In this document: in pieces, positions 28,141 to 36,153 of the stretch | Layout: every line of letters starts with the position of its first letter | How positions within the stretch are numbered: the first letter of the stretch is position 1 | Assembly: GCF_000147075.1 (NCBI RefSeq) | Contig: NC_014484.1 | Span: 637,501-701,500, forward strand | Source of the DNA: Spirochaeta thermophila DSM 6192 | GTDB lineage: Bacteria > Spirochaetota > Spirochaetia > Winmispirales > Winmispiraceae | Reading direction: 5' to 3' | Length of the DNA: 64,000 nucleotides | The notes under the pieces: model-generated | Database searches by the model: none | What the model was told of the DNA's origin: nothing | The model's input: only the letters and a program-made list of their open reading frames with translations | Program-made: the position numbers and the translations under genes

Positions 28141-29375
28141 GCGCTCTTCTTGAGGAGCTGGATTTCCGGTTTCTGTTCTCCCAGTACCACGTCCCTGGTG
28201 ATGACCACCCGTTTGGGACCGGGGATCGAGGGGATCTCGTACATCACGTCCATCATGATGTGCTCGAAGATGGCCCTGATGCCGCGCGCCCCCGTCTTCC
28301 TGTGTATGGCGAGATCCGCGATGGCCTCGACTGCCTCGTCCTCCACCACGAGATCCACGTCGTCGAGTTTGAGCGTGGCTTTGTACTGCTTGAGGACCGA
28401 GTTGCGGGGTTCCTTGATGATCCTCACCAGGTCCTCTTTCTTGAGCTCCCTGAGGCCCACGTGGATGGGGAAGCGTCCCACGAACTCCGGAATCATGCCG
28501 AACTTGATGAGGTCGTCGGGGTGCATCTGTGCGTAGAGCTCGGCCAGGTTCTTCTCCCGCCTGGACTTCACCTCGGCGCCGAAGCCCATGGGGTGTTCGC
28601 TCACCCGGCTCTCTATGATCTTGTCGAGCCCCACGAAGGCGCCGCCCGCGATAAAGAGGATGTTGGTGGTGTCGATGCGGATCATCTCCTGGTTGGGGTG
28701 CTTCCTCCCCCCCTGAGGGGGAACGGCGGCCACGGTACCTTCCACGATCTTGAGGAGGGCCTGCTGCACCCCCTCTCCCGAGACGTCGCGGGTGATGGAG
28801 ATGTTCTCGCCCTTCTTGGCGATCTTGTCGATCTCGTCGATGTAGACGATACCCCGCTCGGCGGCGGCGATGTTGTTGCCCGCCGCCTGGATGAGCTTGA
28901 GGAGGATGTTCTCCACGTCCTCACCCACGTACCCCGCCTCGGTGAGGGTGGTGGCGTCCGCGATGGCGAACGGTACCTTGAGCTTCTTCGCGAGGGTCCG
29001 GGCGAGGAGGGTCTTTCCGCTCCCTGTGGGACCGAGGAGGAGGATGTTCGATTTTTCGAGTTCCACGTCTTCGGAGAGTTTGTGGCCGTGGAGGATGCGC
29101 TTGTAGTGGTTGTAGACGGCCACCGAGAGGACCTTCTTCGCGTGGTCCTGGCCGATCACGTACTGATCGAGGTAGGAGTGTATCTCCTGGGGTGTGGGGA
29201 GTTCCTCGGTGAGTTCCCAGGTGAGGTTCTCCTCCTCTTCGTCGATGATGCGCTTGCACACATTGACGCACTCGTCGCAGATGTACACACCCGGCCCTGC
29301 GATCAGCTTACGGGCGTACTGGACGCTCTTGCCGCAGAACGAGCAGGCTCTGTCATTTTTCATGACGCGACTCAT
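28137..29375 (-). CDS. clpX: ClpX, ATPase and unfoldase of ClpXP
   Basis: 412 residues. An N-terminal zinc-binding domain (CSFCGKS and CDECV) is followed by AAA+ with Walker [12 protein letters not shown] and Walker [12 protein letters not shown], and pore and sensor segments ([23 protein letters not shown]). It unfolds tagged proteins and feeds ClpP. It overlaps the 3' end of clpP by 23 bp. Confidence 0.97.
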   Translation of the reverse strand: MSRVMKNDRACSFCGKSVQYARKLIAGPGVYICDECVNVCKRIIDEEEENLTWELTEELPTPQEIHSYLDQYVIGQDHAKKVLSVAVYNHYKRILHGHKLSEDVELEKSNILLLGPTGSGKTLLARTLAKKLKVPFAIADATTLTEAGYVGEDVENILLKLIQAAGNNIAAAERGIVYIDEIDKIAKKGENISITRDVSGEGVQQALLKIVEGTVAAVPPQGGRKHPNQEMIRIDTTNILFIAGGAFVGLDKIIESRVSEHPMGFGAEVKSRREKNLAELYAQMHPDDLIKFGMIPEFVGRFPIHVGLRELKKEDLVRIIKEPRNSVLKQYKATLKLDDVDLVVEDEAVEAIADLAIHRKTGARGIRAIFEHIMMDVMYEIPSIPGPKRVVITRDVVLGEQKPEIQLLKKSA

Positions 29376-29973
29376 GTTTACTCCGTATGAGGATGTCGTC
29401 GATGAGGCCGTAGGCCTTCGCCTCCTCGGGCGTCATGTAGTAGTCACGCTCGAGGTCTTGTGCCACTTCCTCTTCGGGGCGGCCGGTATGGCGGGCGAAG
29501 TAGTGGATGAGGAGCTTTTTGATCCTCACCATCTCCCGCGCCTGTATGGAGATGTCGGTGGCCTGCCCCTGCACGCCTCCCCAGGGCTGGTGGATGAGGA
29601 TGCGGGATGAGGGGAGGGCGAGTCGCTTCCCGGGGGTGCCTGCGGTGAGGAGGAGCGCCCCCATGGAGGCCGCCTGACCGAGGCAGATGGTCTGCACATC
29701 GGGTTTCACGTACTGCATGGTATCGTAGATCGCGAGACCCGCGGTGACCGATCCACCAGGGGTGTTGATGTACACGCTGATGTCCTTCTCCGGATCCTGG
29801 GATTCCAGAAACAGGAGCTGGGCCACCACGAGATCCGCGGTCAGGTCGTTGATCTCCCCGTCGATGAAGACGATACGGTCTTTGAGGAGACGGGAGTAGA
29901 TGTCGTACGAGCGTTCCCCCATCCCGGTTTGCTCTATGACGATGGGAACCAGATGGCTCATCCTTTCGTTCAT
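29353..29973 (-). CDS. clpP: ClpP, proteolytic subunit of ClpXP
   Basis: 206 residues. The catalytic triad is Ser in GQAASMGA (about S103), His in ILIHQPW (about H128) and Asp in LERDYYM (about D177). The canonical nucleophile context and the operon position next to clpX identify it as the housekeeping ClpP, unlike the paralogue at 1166-1750. AAGGAAGGAAG precedes ATG 29973. Confidence 0.97.
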   Translation of the reverse strand: MNERMSHLVPIVIEQTGMGERSYDIYSRLLKDRIVFIDGEINDLTADLVVAQLLFLESQDPEKDISVYINTPGGSVTAGLAIYDTMQYVKPDVQTICLGQAASMGALLLTAGTPGKRLALPSSRILIHQPWGGVQGQATDISIQAREMVRIKKLLIHYFARHTGRPEEEVAQDLERDYYMTPEEAKAYGLIDDILIRSKHESRHEK

Positions 29974-30007
29974 CTTCCTTCCTTAGGTGGTGTATTCTCG
30001 TATTAAA

Positions 30008-31360
30008 TTACTCATTTGCCCCTACCAAGTCCACAAACGGGACCTTGGGACCCTTCTTTACCTTGATCTCTTCCAGGAGCTGGTCGAAGAGCTTTCGCTC
30101 CTTGAGGTCATAGCGGATCTGTTCCAGTTGTCCCATCTGGGCGTAGTAGGCCTTCACCTGGTCGGCCGACGCCCCCGCGCCCTCGGCTACTTCCTTGAAG
30201 AAGGTCTCGAGTTCATCATCGGAGACCTCTATCTTCCTTTCCTCGATGAGCCGGGTGATGATGAGCCGCTTCTTGAGGGCCTCTGTGGCCGAGGGTTTCC
30301 ACTCCTCGTAGATCTGTTCCCTGGTCTTCCCATCCTGTTCCAGCACCTTGTCGAGCGCCTCCACCGTGGTGCGGTACTGCTGGGCGAGCTGCTGGTAGGA
30401 TGCGTCCATCTCGGCCTTCAGCATGGAGGCGGGGATGGGTATCTCGGTACGCTTCGCGAGCTCGGTGAGGAACTGGTCGATCTTCTTCTGTCGGATGACC
30501 GCCTTGGCCTGTTCCATGAGCCGCTCCTCGATCGCCTTCTTGAGGTCGTCGAGGGTCTGGTAGGCCTCGTCTATATCCTGGGCGAACTCGTCGTCGAGAT
30601 CCGGCAGGCGCTGTTCCTTGATGGCCTTGATCTCCACCTGTACGGTGATCGTCTTGCCCCTGAACTCCTCGAACCGGTAGTCCTCGGGGAACTCCTTGGT
30701 GATGGTACGAACCTCCCCTTTCTTCGCACCGATGAGATCGTCGTCGAACTCGTAGAGATTGTACCTGGTCCCCACGGTGAAGACGTAGTCCTCTCTCCGG
30801 GACTCTTCCACGGGGTTGCCTTCCCCGTCGAGCTCCCAGTAGTCCACCGTGACGATGTCACCCTCCTTGACCTCGCCGTCCTGCTTCTCCACCACATAGG
30901 AGTTCTGTTTCCTGAGCTTCTCGAGCTCCCGCGCGATGTCCTCTTTCGAGATGGTGACCTTGGGCTCTTCCACCGTGATGTCGCTGTAGTCGGGGAGGGT
31001 GAACTCGGGGTACACGTCGTACTCCACGGTGAAGGTGACGTCCTTGGAGAAGTCGGTGGGGAAGTCGGAGGTGAGGGAGGGAACGGAATAGGAGAGCGGT
31101 TTCTCCTCTATCTGGTCGAAGGCCTCTCTGAGCCCTTCCTGTATGAGGCGTTCGGCGGTTTCGTAGCGGAGCCCTTCGCCGAACTTCTTCTCCAGGATAT
31201 ACGTAGGCACCTTGCCCTTCCGGAAGCCGGGTATCTGCGCATCCTTCTGGAGTCGGGCGAGCAGCTCGTCATACATCTTCTGGGCATCGTGCTGATCGAT
31301 GGTGATGGTGAGGCGTACGGCCGAATTGTCGAGTTTCTGAATCTCCTTGTCCTTGATCAC
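30008..31360 (-). CDS. tig: Trigger factor chaperone
   Basis: 450 residues from GTG 31360 with AAAGGA upstream. The N-terminal ribosome-binding domain has the signature-like GFRKGKVP, a central PPIase-like domain contains EGDIVTVDYWELDGEG, and the C-terminal helical domain is typical. It binds nascent chains at the ribosome exit. It is the first gene of the operon with clpP, clpX and lon, 34 bp before clpP. Confidence 0.95.
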   Translation of the reverse strand: MIKDKEIQKLDNSAVRLTITIDQHDAQKMYDELLARLQKDAQIPGFRKGKVPTYILEKKFGEGLRYETAERLIQEGLREAFDQIEEKPLSYSVPSLTSDFPTDFSKDVTFTVEYDVYPEFTLPDYSDITVEEPKVTISKEDIARELEKLRKQNSYVVEKQDGEVKEGDIVTVDYWELDGEGNPVEESRREDYVFTVGTRYNLYEFDDDLIGAKKGEVRTITKEFPEDYRFEEFRGKTITVQVEIKAIKEQRLPDLDDEFAQDIDEAYQTLDDLKKAIEERLMEQAKAVIRQKKIDQFLTELAKRTEIPIPASMLKAEMDASYQQLAQQYRTTVEALDKVLEQDGKTREQIYEEWKPSATEALKKRLIITRLIEERKIEVSDDELETFFKEVAEGAGASADQVKAYYAQMGQLEQIRYDLKERKLFDQLLEEIKVKKGPKVPFVDLVGANE

Positions 31361-31398
31361 AGTGGTCCATCCTTTCGATACGCTTTGTTATGGAAGGG

Positions 31399-31427
31399 AA
31401 TATAGCAAAAAAAAGGCGATCTGGAAA
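31399..31427 (-). promoter_or_regulatory. tig operon promoter nested in the upstream terminator
   Basis: Minus strand TTTCCA (31427-31422), a 17-bp spacer and TATATT (31404-31399). The -35 and spacer are the loop, right stem arm and T tract of the tRNA-Gly terminator, so the two elements share the same DNA. The -35 is weak. Confidence 0.45.
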
Positions 31428-31440
31428 GGACCAGATCGCC
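31407..31440 (-). terminator. Terminator of the tRNA-Leu/tRNA-Gly unit
   Basis: A perfect 10-bp stem (GGCGATCTGG at 31415-31424, CCAGATCGCC at 31431-31440) with a 6-base loop, followed on the minus strand by T8. It begins two bases after the tRNA-Gly 3' end. Confidence 0.9.
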
Positions 31441-31441
31441 A

Positions 31442-31513
31442 AGCGGGAGACGGGACTTGAACCCGCGACATCCACCTTGGCAAGGTGGAGCTCTACCACT
31501 GAGCTACTCCCGC
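31442..31513 (-). tRNA. tRNA-Gly (GCC)
   Basis: 72-nt cloverleaf. The acceptor GCGGGAG pairs with CTCCCGC, the D arm is TAGCTCAGTGG, the anticodon loop TTGCCAA carries GCC, and the T arm has GGTTCAAGTCC. CCA is not encoded. It is the last gene of the Leu-Gly unit, directly before a terminator. Confidence 0.95.
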
Positions 31514-31530
31514 ACTTGGAGTGGTGAACC

Positions 31531-31612
31531 TGCGAGAGAAGGGATTCGAACCCTTACACCCGAAGGCACTAGATCCTAAGTCTAGCGTGTCTACCAGTTC
31601 CACCACTCTCGC
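31531..31612 (-). tRNA. tRNA-Leu (TAG)
   Basis: 82 nt with the long variable arm of a class II tRNA (TGCCTTCGGGTG). The acceptor GCGAGAG pairs with CTCTCGC, followed by A73. The anticodon loop CTTAGGA reads TAG. The promoter lies about 16 bp upstream. Confidence 0.95.
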
Positions 31613-31627
31613 ACGTGTGCGAGGAGT

Positions 31628-31656
31628 ATAGTAGCGAAAAGCCCGGTATGTGTCAA
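31628..31656 (-). promoter_or_regulatory. Promoter of the tRNA-Leu/tRNA-Gly unit
   Basis: Minus strand consensus TTGACA (31656-31651), a 17-bp spacer and TACTAT (31633-31628), placing the start of transcription about 9 nt before the tRNA-Leu 5' end. Confidence 0.85.
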
Positions 31657-31688
31657 GAGCTGCTGCCGAGAAGATGCGGGCAGGAGAC

Positions 31689-31716
31689 AAAAAACAGGCC
31701 CCCTTTCGGGGGCCCT
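31689..31716 (-). terminator. Terminator of the tRNA His-Arg-Lys unit
   Basis: A 7-bp GC stem (GGCCCCC at 31697-31703, GGGGGCC at 31708-31714) with a GAAA loop on the minus strand, followed by TGTTTTTT. It lies just after tRNA-Lys. Confidence 0.85.
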
Positions 31717-31718
31717 CG

Positions 31719-31791
31719 TGAGCCGTGAAGGGATCGAACCTTCGACCCGCAGATTAAGAGTCTGCTGCTCTACCAGCTGAGCTAACGGCCC
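31719..31791 (-). tRNA. tRNA-Lys (CTT)
   Basis: 73 nt. The acceptor GGGCCGT pairs with ACGGCTC (one G-T pair), the anticodon stem GCAGA/TCTGC closes the loop CTCTTAA with anticodon CTT, and the T loop is GGTTCGATCC. CCA is not encoded. Confidence 0.93.
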
Positions 31792-31802
31792 ACAGTACTT
31801 CA

Positions 31803-31876
31803 CGCGCCTGGTAGGATTCGAACCTACGACCCACGGATTCGAAGTCCGGCACTCTATCCAGCTGAGCTACAGGCGC
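31803..31876 (-). tRNA. tRNA-Arg (TCG)
   Basis: 74 nt. The acceptor GCGCCTG pairs with CAGGCGC, the anticodon loop CTTCGAA reads TCG, and the T arm has AGGTTCGAATCCT. It lies 11 bp upstream of tRNA-Lys in the same unit. Confidence 0.93.
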
Positions 31877-31886
31877 ATGCTGGATG

Positions 31887-31959
31887 GGTGGATGACGGGA
31901 CTTGAACCCGCGACACCCAGATCCACAGTCTGGTGTTCTACCACTGAACTACACCCACC
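31887..31959 (-). tRNA. tRNA-His (GTG)
   Basis: 73 nt including the extra G at position -1, which faces C73 as expected for tRNA-His. The acceptor GTGGGTG pairs with CATCCAC (one G-T pair), and the anticodon loop CTGTGGA reads GTG. It is the first gene of the His-Arg-Lys unit. Confidence 0.94.
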
Positions 31960-31973
31960 CTCTTTGCGGGTGT

Positions 31974-32003
31974 AAATGTGCAAAAATTCGGGTCGTTTGT
32001 CAA
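31974..32003 (-). promoter_or_regulatory. Candidate promoter of the tRNA His-Arg-Lys unit
   Basis: Minus strand perfect TTGACA (32003-31998), an 18-bp spacer and ACATTT (31979-31974). The -10 is poor, but the position, about 15 bp before tRNA-His, is right. Confidence 0.55.
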
Positions 32004-32073
32004 GTCCTATCGGCTGTCTCTACGATACTATGGGAAGGCCGGCTCTGTCAACCGGAGAGGCCTGCAAGCACTG

Positions 32074-32640
32074 TCAAGGAGGAGTGTTGAAATTGAGCTG
32101 GAGCTGATAAGGGGTGCGTCTCCCAGCCTGCGAGTGTATCTGCATGCCCACCACGTAGAGGCCTACCGCCTCATCCGCATGGGCTCGGCTCATATACCCA
32201 GGATACCTCCGCAGAAAGCTTCTCATGTGCCGAAACATGTTCTCCGCAAGGTTGCTCGTCCTCACCTTCTCCTTCCACTCATAGGGCAACTCCAGATAGG
32301 AGAAGAGCCGGTCCTTCCGCCACAGGAGCGCGGCGGTCATCCGCGGCGCACGGGCTCCCCACTCTTTCCAGAACCCCTCAAGGGCCTTCTCCGCCTCCTC
32401 CTTCTCTCGTGTCTCTAAGAGCTTCCGGTAGGCATCCCGAAATGCCCGCCGCCTCTCCTGTACGTGCCTCTTCTCCCTTTCGCTCAATATCCTCCAAGAC
32501 CGTCTGATCAAAGGTCTTCTGTATAGCAACCAATGCATGTACGTTGACATACTTCATGGGGTATCGCCTTCTCTCTTTGGTGTGGTGGAAGGAGATGCCC
32601 TTTATCTTTTTTCCATACTTCTTTCAATCCACAATGGCAC
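32074..32640 (-). pseudogene. Broken IS256/mutator-like transposase remnant
   Basis: The open part (32074-32550) gives about 158 residues that resemble the C-terminal half of mutator-type transposases: a helical segment with KLLETREKEEAEKALEGFW, then LSYLELP-like and KVRTSNLAENMFRHMRSF, corresponding to the conserved TTN-x-E region. The N-terminal half and most of the DDE core are missing, and upstream of about 32520 the reading continues only in other frames (for example KYVNVHALVAIQKTFDQ), suggesting frameshifts. No terminal inverted repeats or target duplication could be found. The rest of the 750-bp gap between tRNA-His and aroK shows only promoters. Confidence 0.6.
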
Positions 32641-32687
32641 AACCCCTGGGAGGCCCAAGAGGAGGGTGTATATCCCCCCTCACCTCG

Positions 32688-32716
32688 TTGCACAGGGACG
32701 GGGAGGCGGGTATACT
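32688..32716 (+). promoter_or_regulatory. aroK promoter at leaderless distance
   Basis: TTGCAC (32688-32693), a 17-bp spacer and TATACT (32711-32716). ATG 32723 begins 6 bases after the -10, where transcription itself would start, and there is no Shine-Dalgarno between them. Confidence 0.65.
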
Positions 32717-32722
32717 CGCCCC

Positions 32723-33271
32723 ATGCAGAGCATCGTCCTGGTGGGGCTCAAACACGTGGGCAAGACCTCGGCCGGCACGTCGCTCGCCCGACTCCTCGGT
32801 CTTCCCTTCTTCGATGTGGATGAGGAGCTCGTGCGCATCCACGAGGCCGAGACAGGGACCAGGAGGTCGGTGCGGGAGATCTACCGGCTCCTCGGCAAGG
32901 AGGGGTTCAAGGAGCTCGAGCGAAAGGCGGCGCGCTTCCTCGCCACCTGGGCCCCACACCCGTGCGTGATCGCCACCGGCGGGGGGATCTGCGACAACCC
33001 CGAGGCCCTCGCGGCCCTCAAGGAGCGGGGGGTGGTGGTCTACCTCCAGGAGGAGCCCCGCATCCTCTACGAGCGCATCCTTGAGGGGGGACTGCCGCCC
33101 TTCCTCGAGGGGCCAGACCCCTGGGCCGCCTTTCTCTCGCTCTACGAGCGCCGGCACACGGCCTACCTCGCCCAGGCCGACCTGGTGGTCCACGCACGGG
33201 GCATCTGGGAGGACGAGCTCGCACGCTCGATACTTGCTGCACTGGAGGAACACGGCTATGCCAGGAAATAG
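32723..33271 (+). CDS. aroK: Shikimate kinase
   Basis: 182 residues. The P-loop is VGLKHVGKTSAG, Asp in FDVDEEL, the shikimate-binding Arg region follows and GGGICDNPEA is the conserved GGG box. It phosphorylates shikimate at the 3-OH with ATP. The start ATG is only 6 bp after a -10 element, suggesting leaderless translation. The 3' end overlaps aroC by 14 bp, so both aromatic-pathway genes share a transcript. Confidence 0.9.
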   Translation: MQSIVLVGLKHVGKTSAGTSLARLLGLPFFDVDEELVRIHEAETGTRRSVREIYRLLGKEGFKELERKAARFLATWAPHPCVIATGGGICDNPEALAALKERGVVVYLQEEPRILYERILEGGLPPFLEGPDPWAAFLSLYERRHTAYLAQADLVVHARGIWEDELARSILAALEEHGYARK

Positions 33272-34313
33272 CTTCGGCACGCTCTTCAGGATCACCACCT
33301 TCGGCGAGTCGCACGGCCATGCGGTGGGCGTGATCGTCGACGGGGTGCCTCCCCTCCTCGACCTCTCGGAAGAGGACATCCAGAAGGAGCTCGACCGCCG
33401 CAAGCCGGGTCAGTCGGAGGTGGGCACCCCGCGCAAGGAGTCGGACATCGTCCACATCTACTCCGGGGTCTTTCAGGGCAAGACCACGGGCACCCCGCTC
33501 ATGATGATCCTCTACAACCAGGACACGCGGCCCGGAGACTACGAGGCCATCGCCCGCCTCTTCAGGCCAGGTCACGCCGACTACACCTACCACAAGAAGT
33601 ACCGAATACGCGACTACAGGGGGAGCGGTCGCGCCTCGGGGAGGGAGACCGCAGCCCGGGTGGCCGCCGGGGCCGTGGCCAAGAAGATCCTCGCCCAGCG
33701 GGGGATCTCCATCATCGCCTACACCCTGCGGGCTGCAGGCATCCAGTGCCGCACCTTCGACCCCGTCGTGATAGAGAAGAACCCCATGCGGGCCTGCGAT
33801 CCGGAGGCGGCCGAGAAGATGGTGGAGCGCATCCGCACGATAAAGGAAGAAACCGACAGCGTGGGGGGGATCGTGGAGTGCCGGATCAGGGGGGTACCGC
33901 CGGGGCTCGGGGAGCCGGTCTTCGACAAGCTCGACGCCGACCTCGCCAAGGCCATGCTCTCCATCGGTGCGGTGAAGGGGATCGAGTTCGGGGCAGGGTT
34001 CAGGGCGGCCGACATGAGGGGAAGCGAACACAACGACCAGATGAACGCACAGGGCTTCCTCACCAACAACGCGGGAGGGATCCTCGGCGGCATCTCCACC
34101 GGGGAGGAGATCGTCTTCCGCGTGGTGGTCAAGCCCACCTCCTCCATCGCACGACCGCAGCGCACCATCGACATCGACGGCAACGAGACCGAGATCATCA
34201 CCGAGGGCCGACACGATGCGTGCATCTGTCCCAGGATCGTGCCCGTGGTGGAGGCCATGGCCGCCATCGTGATCGAAGACCACTACAAGCGCCAGGAGGC
34301 CATGTGGAAGTAG
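33258..34313 (+). CDS. aroC: Chorismate synthase
   Basis: 351 residues from ATG 33258, with GGAGG at 33244-33248. Signatures are GNSFGTLFRITTFGESHG at the N-terminus, RPGHADYTYHKKY, RASGRETAARVAAGAVA and KPTSSIARPQ. It converts EPSP to chorismate using reduced FMN. It is translationally coupled to aroK. Confidence 0.97.
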   Translation: MPGNSFGTLFRITTFGESHGHAVGVIVDGVPPLLDLSEEDIQKELDRRKPGQSEVGTPRKESDIVHIYSGVFQGKTTGTPLMMILYNQDTRPGDYEAIARLFRPGHADYTYHKKYRIRDYRGSGRASGRETAARVAAGAVAKKILAQRGISIIAYTLRAAGIQCRTFDPVVIEKNPMRACDPEAAEKMVERIRTIKEETDSVGGIVECRIRGVPPGLGEPVFDKLDADLAKAMLSIGAVKGIEFGAGFRAADMRGSEHNDQMNAQGFLTNNAGGILGGISTGEEIVFRVVVKPTSSIARPQRTIDIDGNETEIITEGRHDACICPRIVPVVEAMAAIVIEDHYKRQEAMWK

Positions 34314-34319
34314 GGTGCA

Positions 34320-34348
34320 TTGAAGCCCGGCCGGCGATGTAGTATCCT
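34320..34348 (+). promoter_or_regulatory. Promoter of the 34358 gntR gene
   Basis: TTGAAG (34320-34325), a 17-bp spacer and TATCCT (34343-34348). ATG 34358 is 9 bp after the -10 and no Shine-Dalgarno is present, leaving room for a leader of only about 3 nt. Confidence 0.5.
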
Positions 34349-34357
34349 CGATGCAAG

Positions 34358-35035
34358 ATGAGCACACGACGGCGCCCGCCTCGTGAACGGGCCTCTGACA
34401 GGGCCTACCGCACCATCAAACAGGCCATCATGGAGGGGAAGCTCCCGTGCGGCACCCGCCTGAGCAAGCGGGGCATGGCCGAGTTCTGCGGTGTGAGCGT
34501 CATCCCCGTGGTGGAGGCGCTCAACCGCCTCGAGAGCGAGGGGCTCGTGGAATCCCACCCCTACTACGGCTCACGGGTCATCGTCCCGAACGAGGAACAG
34601 CTCGCCGACATGTACATCCTCCGTGAGGCGGTGGAAGCCCAGGCCGTGAGGATCCTGTGCTACACCATAGGAATCGACGAGATAGAGGCCCTCAGAAAGA
34701 CCGCCGCCTACGTGGACTCGCTCGCAGGCAAGGCACACGAGGATACGGATTTCGACGAGGCGCACTACTCCTTCCACTTCGAGCTCGTGAAACTCACCCG
34801 GAGCACGCTCCTCCTGGAGAGCCTGGAACGGATCCACCTCTTCACCCTGCTCGTGAAATCGGAAGAGAAGTACCAGGAAGTGCCGCTCATAAAGGAGTAC
34901 TCACACCTCGACGTGGTGAACGCCATCGCCCGCCGCGACCCCGACGAGGCTGCCCGTACCATGCGGCGCCATATCTACCGCTCGTATCTCGTGAGTCCAC
35001 CCCTGTGGGCAGAGCTCGACCCTCCGGAGAGGTAG
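34358..35035 (+). CDS. GntR-family (FadR/FCD) transcriptional regulator
   Basis: 225 residues. The N-terminal winged helix covers about 12-75 (AYRTIKQAIMEGKLPCGTRLSKRGMAEFCGVS, VEALNRLESEGLV). The FCD ligand domain is all-helical and contains the acidic/His pattern DEAHYSFHFELV and HLDVVNAIARRD. Ligands of this class are often organic or sugar acids bound through a metal. The target is unknown. Its 3' end overlaps the convergent alr gene by about 60 bp. Confidence 0.88.
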   Translation: MSTRRRPPRERASDRAYRTIKQAIMEGKLPCGTRLSKRGMAEFCGVSVIPVVEALNRLESEGLVESHPYYGSRVIVPNEEQLADMYILREAVEAQAVRILCYTIGIDEIEALRKTAAYVDSLAGKAHEDTDFDEAHYSFHFELVKLTRSTLLLESLERIHLFTLLVKSEEKYQEVPLIKEYSHLDVVNAIARRDPDEAARTMRRHIYRSYLVSPPLWAELDPPER

Positions 35036-36144
35036 GGGCTCTCCTCCACATAGAGACGCGGGACCCGACGGGAGACCGCACAGGTGATCTCGTAGGGAAT
35101 GGTGCCCACAAGACGGGCAAGCTCCTCTGCCGAAGGCCCCGAAGGATCGGGACCGAAGAGGACCACGCGATCGTATCGGCGCACCCGGGGGTGGGGACCC
35201 ACATCCACCATGAACTGGTCCATGCACACCCGCCCCACCACAGGGTAACGCCTCCCCCGTATGAGCACCTCGGCCCGTGAAGAGAGGAGCCTGCTGTAAC
35301 CGTCGGCATAGCCTGCGGCCACGGTGGCGATCCAGGTATCACGCGGTGCGCGCCACGTGCGGCCGTAGGAGACAGGGGTGCCCTTCCGCACCTTCTTGAG
35401 AAAGACCACCTGCGAGACGAACTCCATCACCGGGAGGAGGGAAAGGGTTCGCTCCTGCTCCTCGGAAGGATAGTAGCCGTAGAGGGAGATCCCTGGTCTC
35501 ACCATGTCGAGCCAGGAAGGAGGATGCCCGATAATCCCTCCTGAGTTGGCCGCGTGGAGCAGCCCCGGCGAGATCCCCCGCGCCCTCACCCGCCCCACCA
35601 CCTGGAGAAATCGCTCCACCTGGGCCTCGGTGAACCCGTCATCCGCCTCGTCCGACGAAGGGAAGTGCGTCCACATCCCCGCAAGCTCCAGCACCCCCGC
35701 CCCCTCCACCTCCTCCACCACCCCCACCGCCTCCTCAGGCGCACACCCCGTCCGCCCCATCCCTGTATCCACCTCCACGTGCACCCGCACCCTCCTCCCC
35801 TTCGCCCTCGCCACCCTCGCCACCTCGCGCACATACTCCCTATCCCCCACCGCGAGCTCCAACCCCGCCTCCACCGCGAGCTCCAGCCCCGCACCATCCG
35901 TGAGCCCCAGAAGCAGCACCCTCGCCCCCACCCCTGCCAGCTCCGCCCCCTCCTCCGGCGTGGCCACCCCAAGCATCTCCACCCCCTCCTCCACCAACAC
36001 CTTCCCCACCTCCACTGCCCCATGGCCGTACGCATCCGCCTTCACCGCCGCACACACCATCCGCCCCTCCCCCACCCGCCGCCTGATCTCCCGCAGGTTG
36101 TGCCTGAGGTGTGAGAGATAGATCACCGCATGCGTCCCACGCAC
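34975..36144 (-). CDS. alr: Alanine racemase
   Basis: 389 residues from GTG 36144 (GGAGG five bases upstream; GTG 36150 is also possible). The PLP Lys is in AVKADAYGHG (about K38), the second catalytic Tyr in GTPVSYGRTW, and the conserved VCMDQFMVDVG is present. It makes D-alanine for peptidoglycan. The stretch 35580-36120 is extremely G-rich on the coding strand (Val/Glu/Gly codons). A C-terminal extension of about 25 residues beyond the usual end (PYLSGGSSSAHRGG) overlaps gntR. Confidence 0.93.
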   Translation of the reverse strand: MRGTHAVIYLSHLRHNLREIRRRVGEGRMVCAAVKADAYGHGAVEVGKVLVEEGVEMLGVATPEEGAELAGVGARVLLLGLTDGAGLELAVEAGLELAVGDREYVREVARVARAKGRRVRVHVEVDTGMGRTGCAPEEAVGVVEEVEGAGVLELAGMWTHFPSSDEADDGFTEAQVERFLQVVGRVRARGISPGLLHAANSGGIIGHPPSWLDMVRPGISLYGYYPSEEQERTLSLLPVMEFVSQVVFLKKVRKGTPVSYGRTWRAPRDTWIATVAAGYADGYSRLLSSRAEVLIRGRRYPVVGRVCMDQFMVDVGPHPRVRRYDRVVLFGPDPSGPSAEELARLVGTIPYEITCAVSRRVPRLYVEESPYLSGGSSSAHRGGLTRYER

Positions 36145-36153
36145 CCCCACCTC

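Noticed and set aside
29987-31405. A 472-codon Leu/Val-rich frame on the plus strand
   Set aside because: Antisense to trigger factor; the hydrophobic look is a reverse-strand artefact of charged codons.
31442-31959. A repeat or CRISPR-like array
   Set aside because: The regular similar segments are five tRNA genes; elsewhere no spaced direct repeats of CRISPR type were found.
34975-35035. A frameshift at the 3' ends of gntR and alr
   Set aside because: Both frames are open and end normally; the overlap is explained by a C-terminal extension of alanine racemase.
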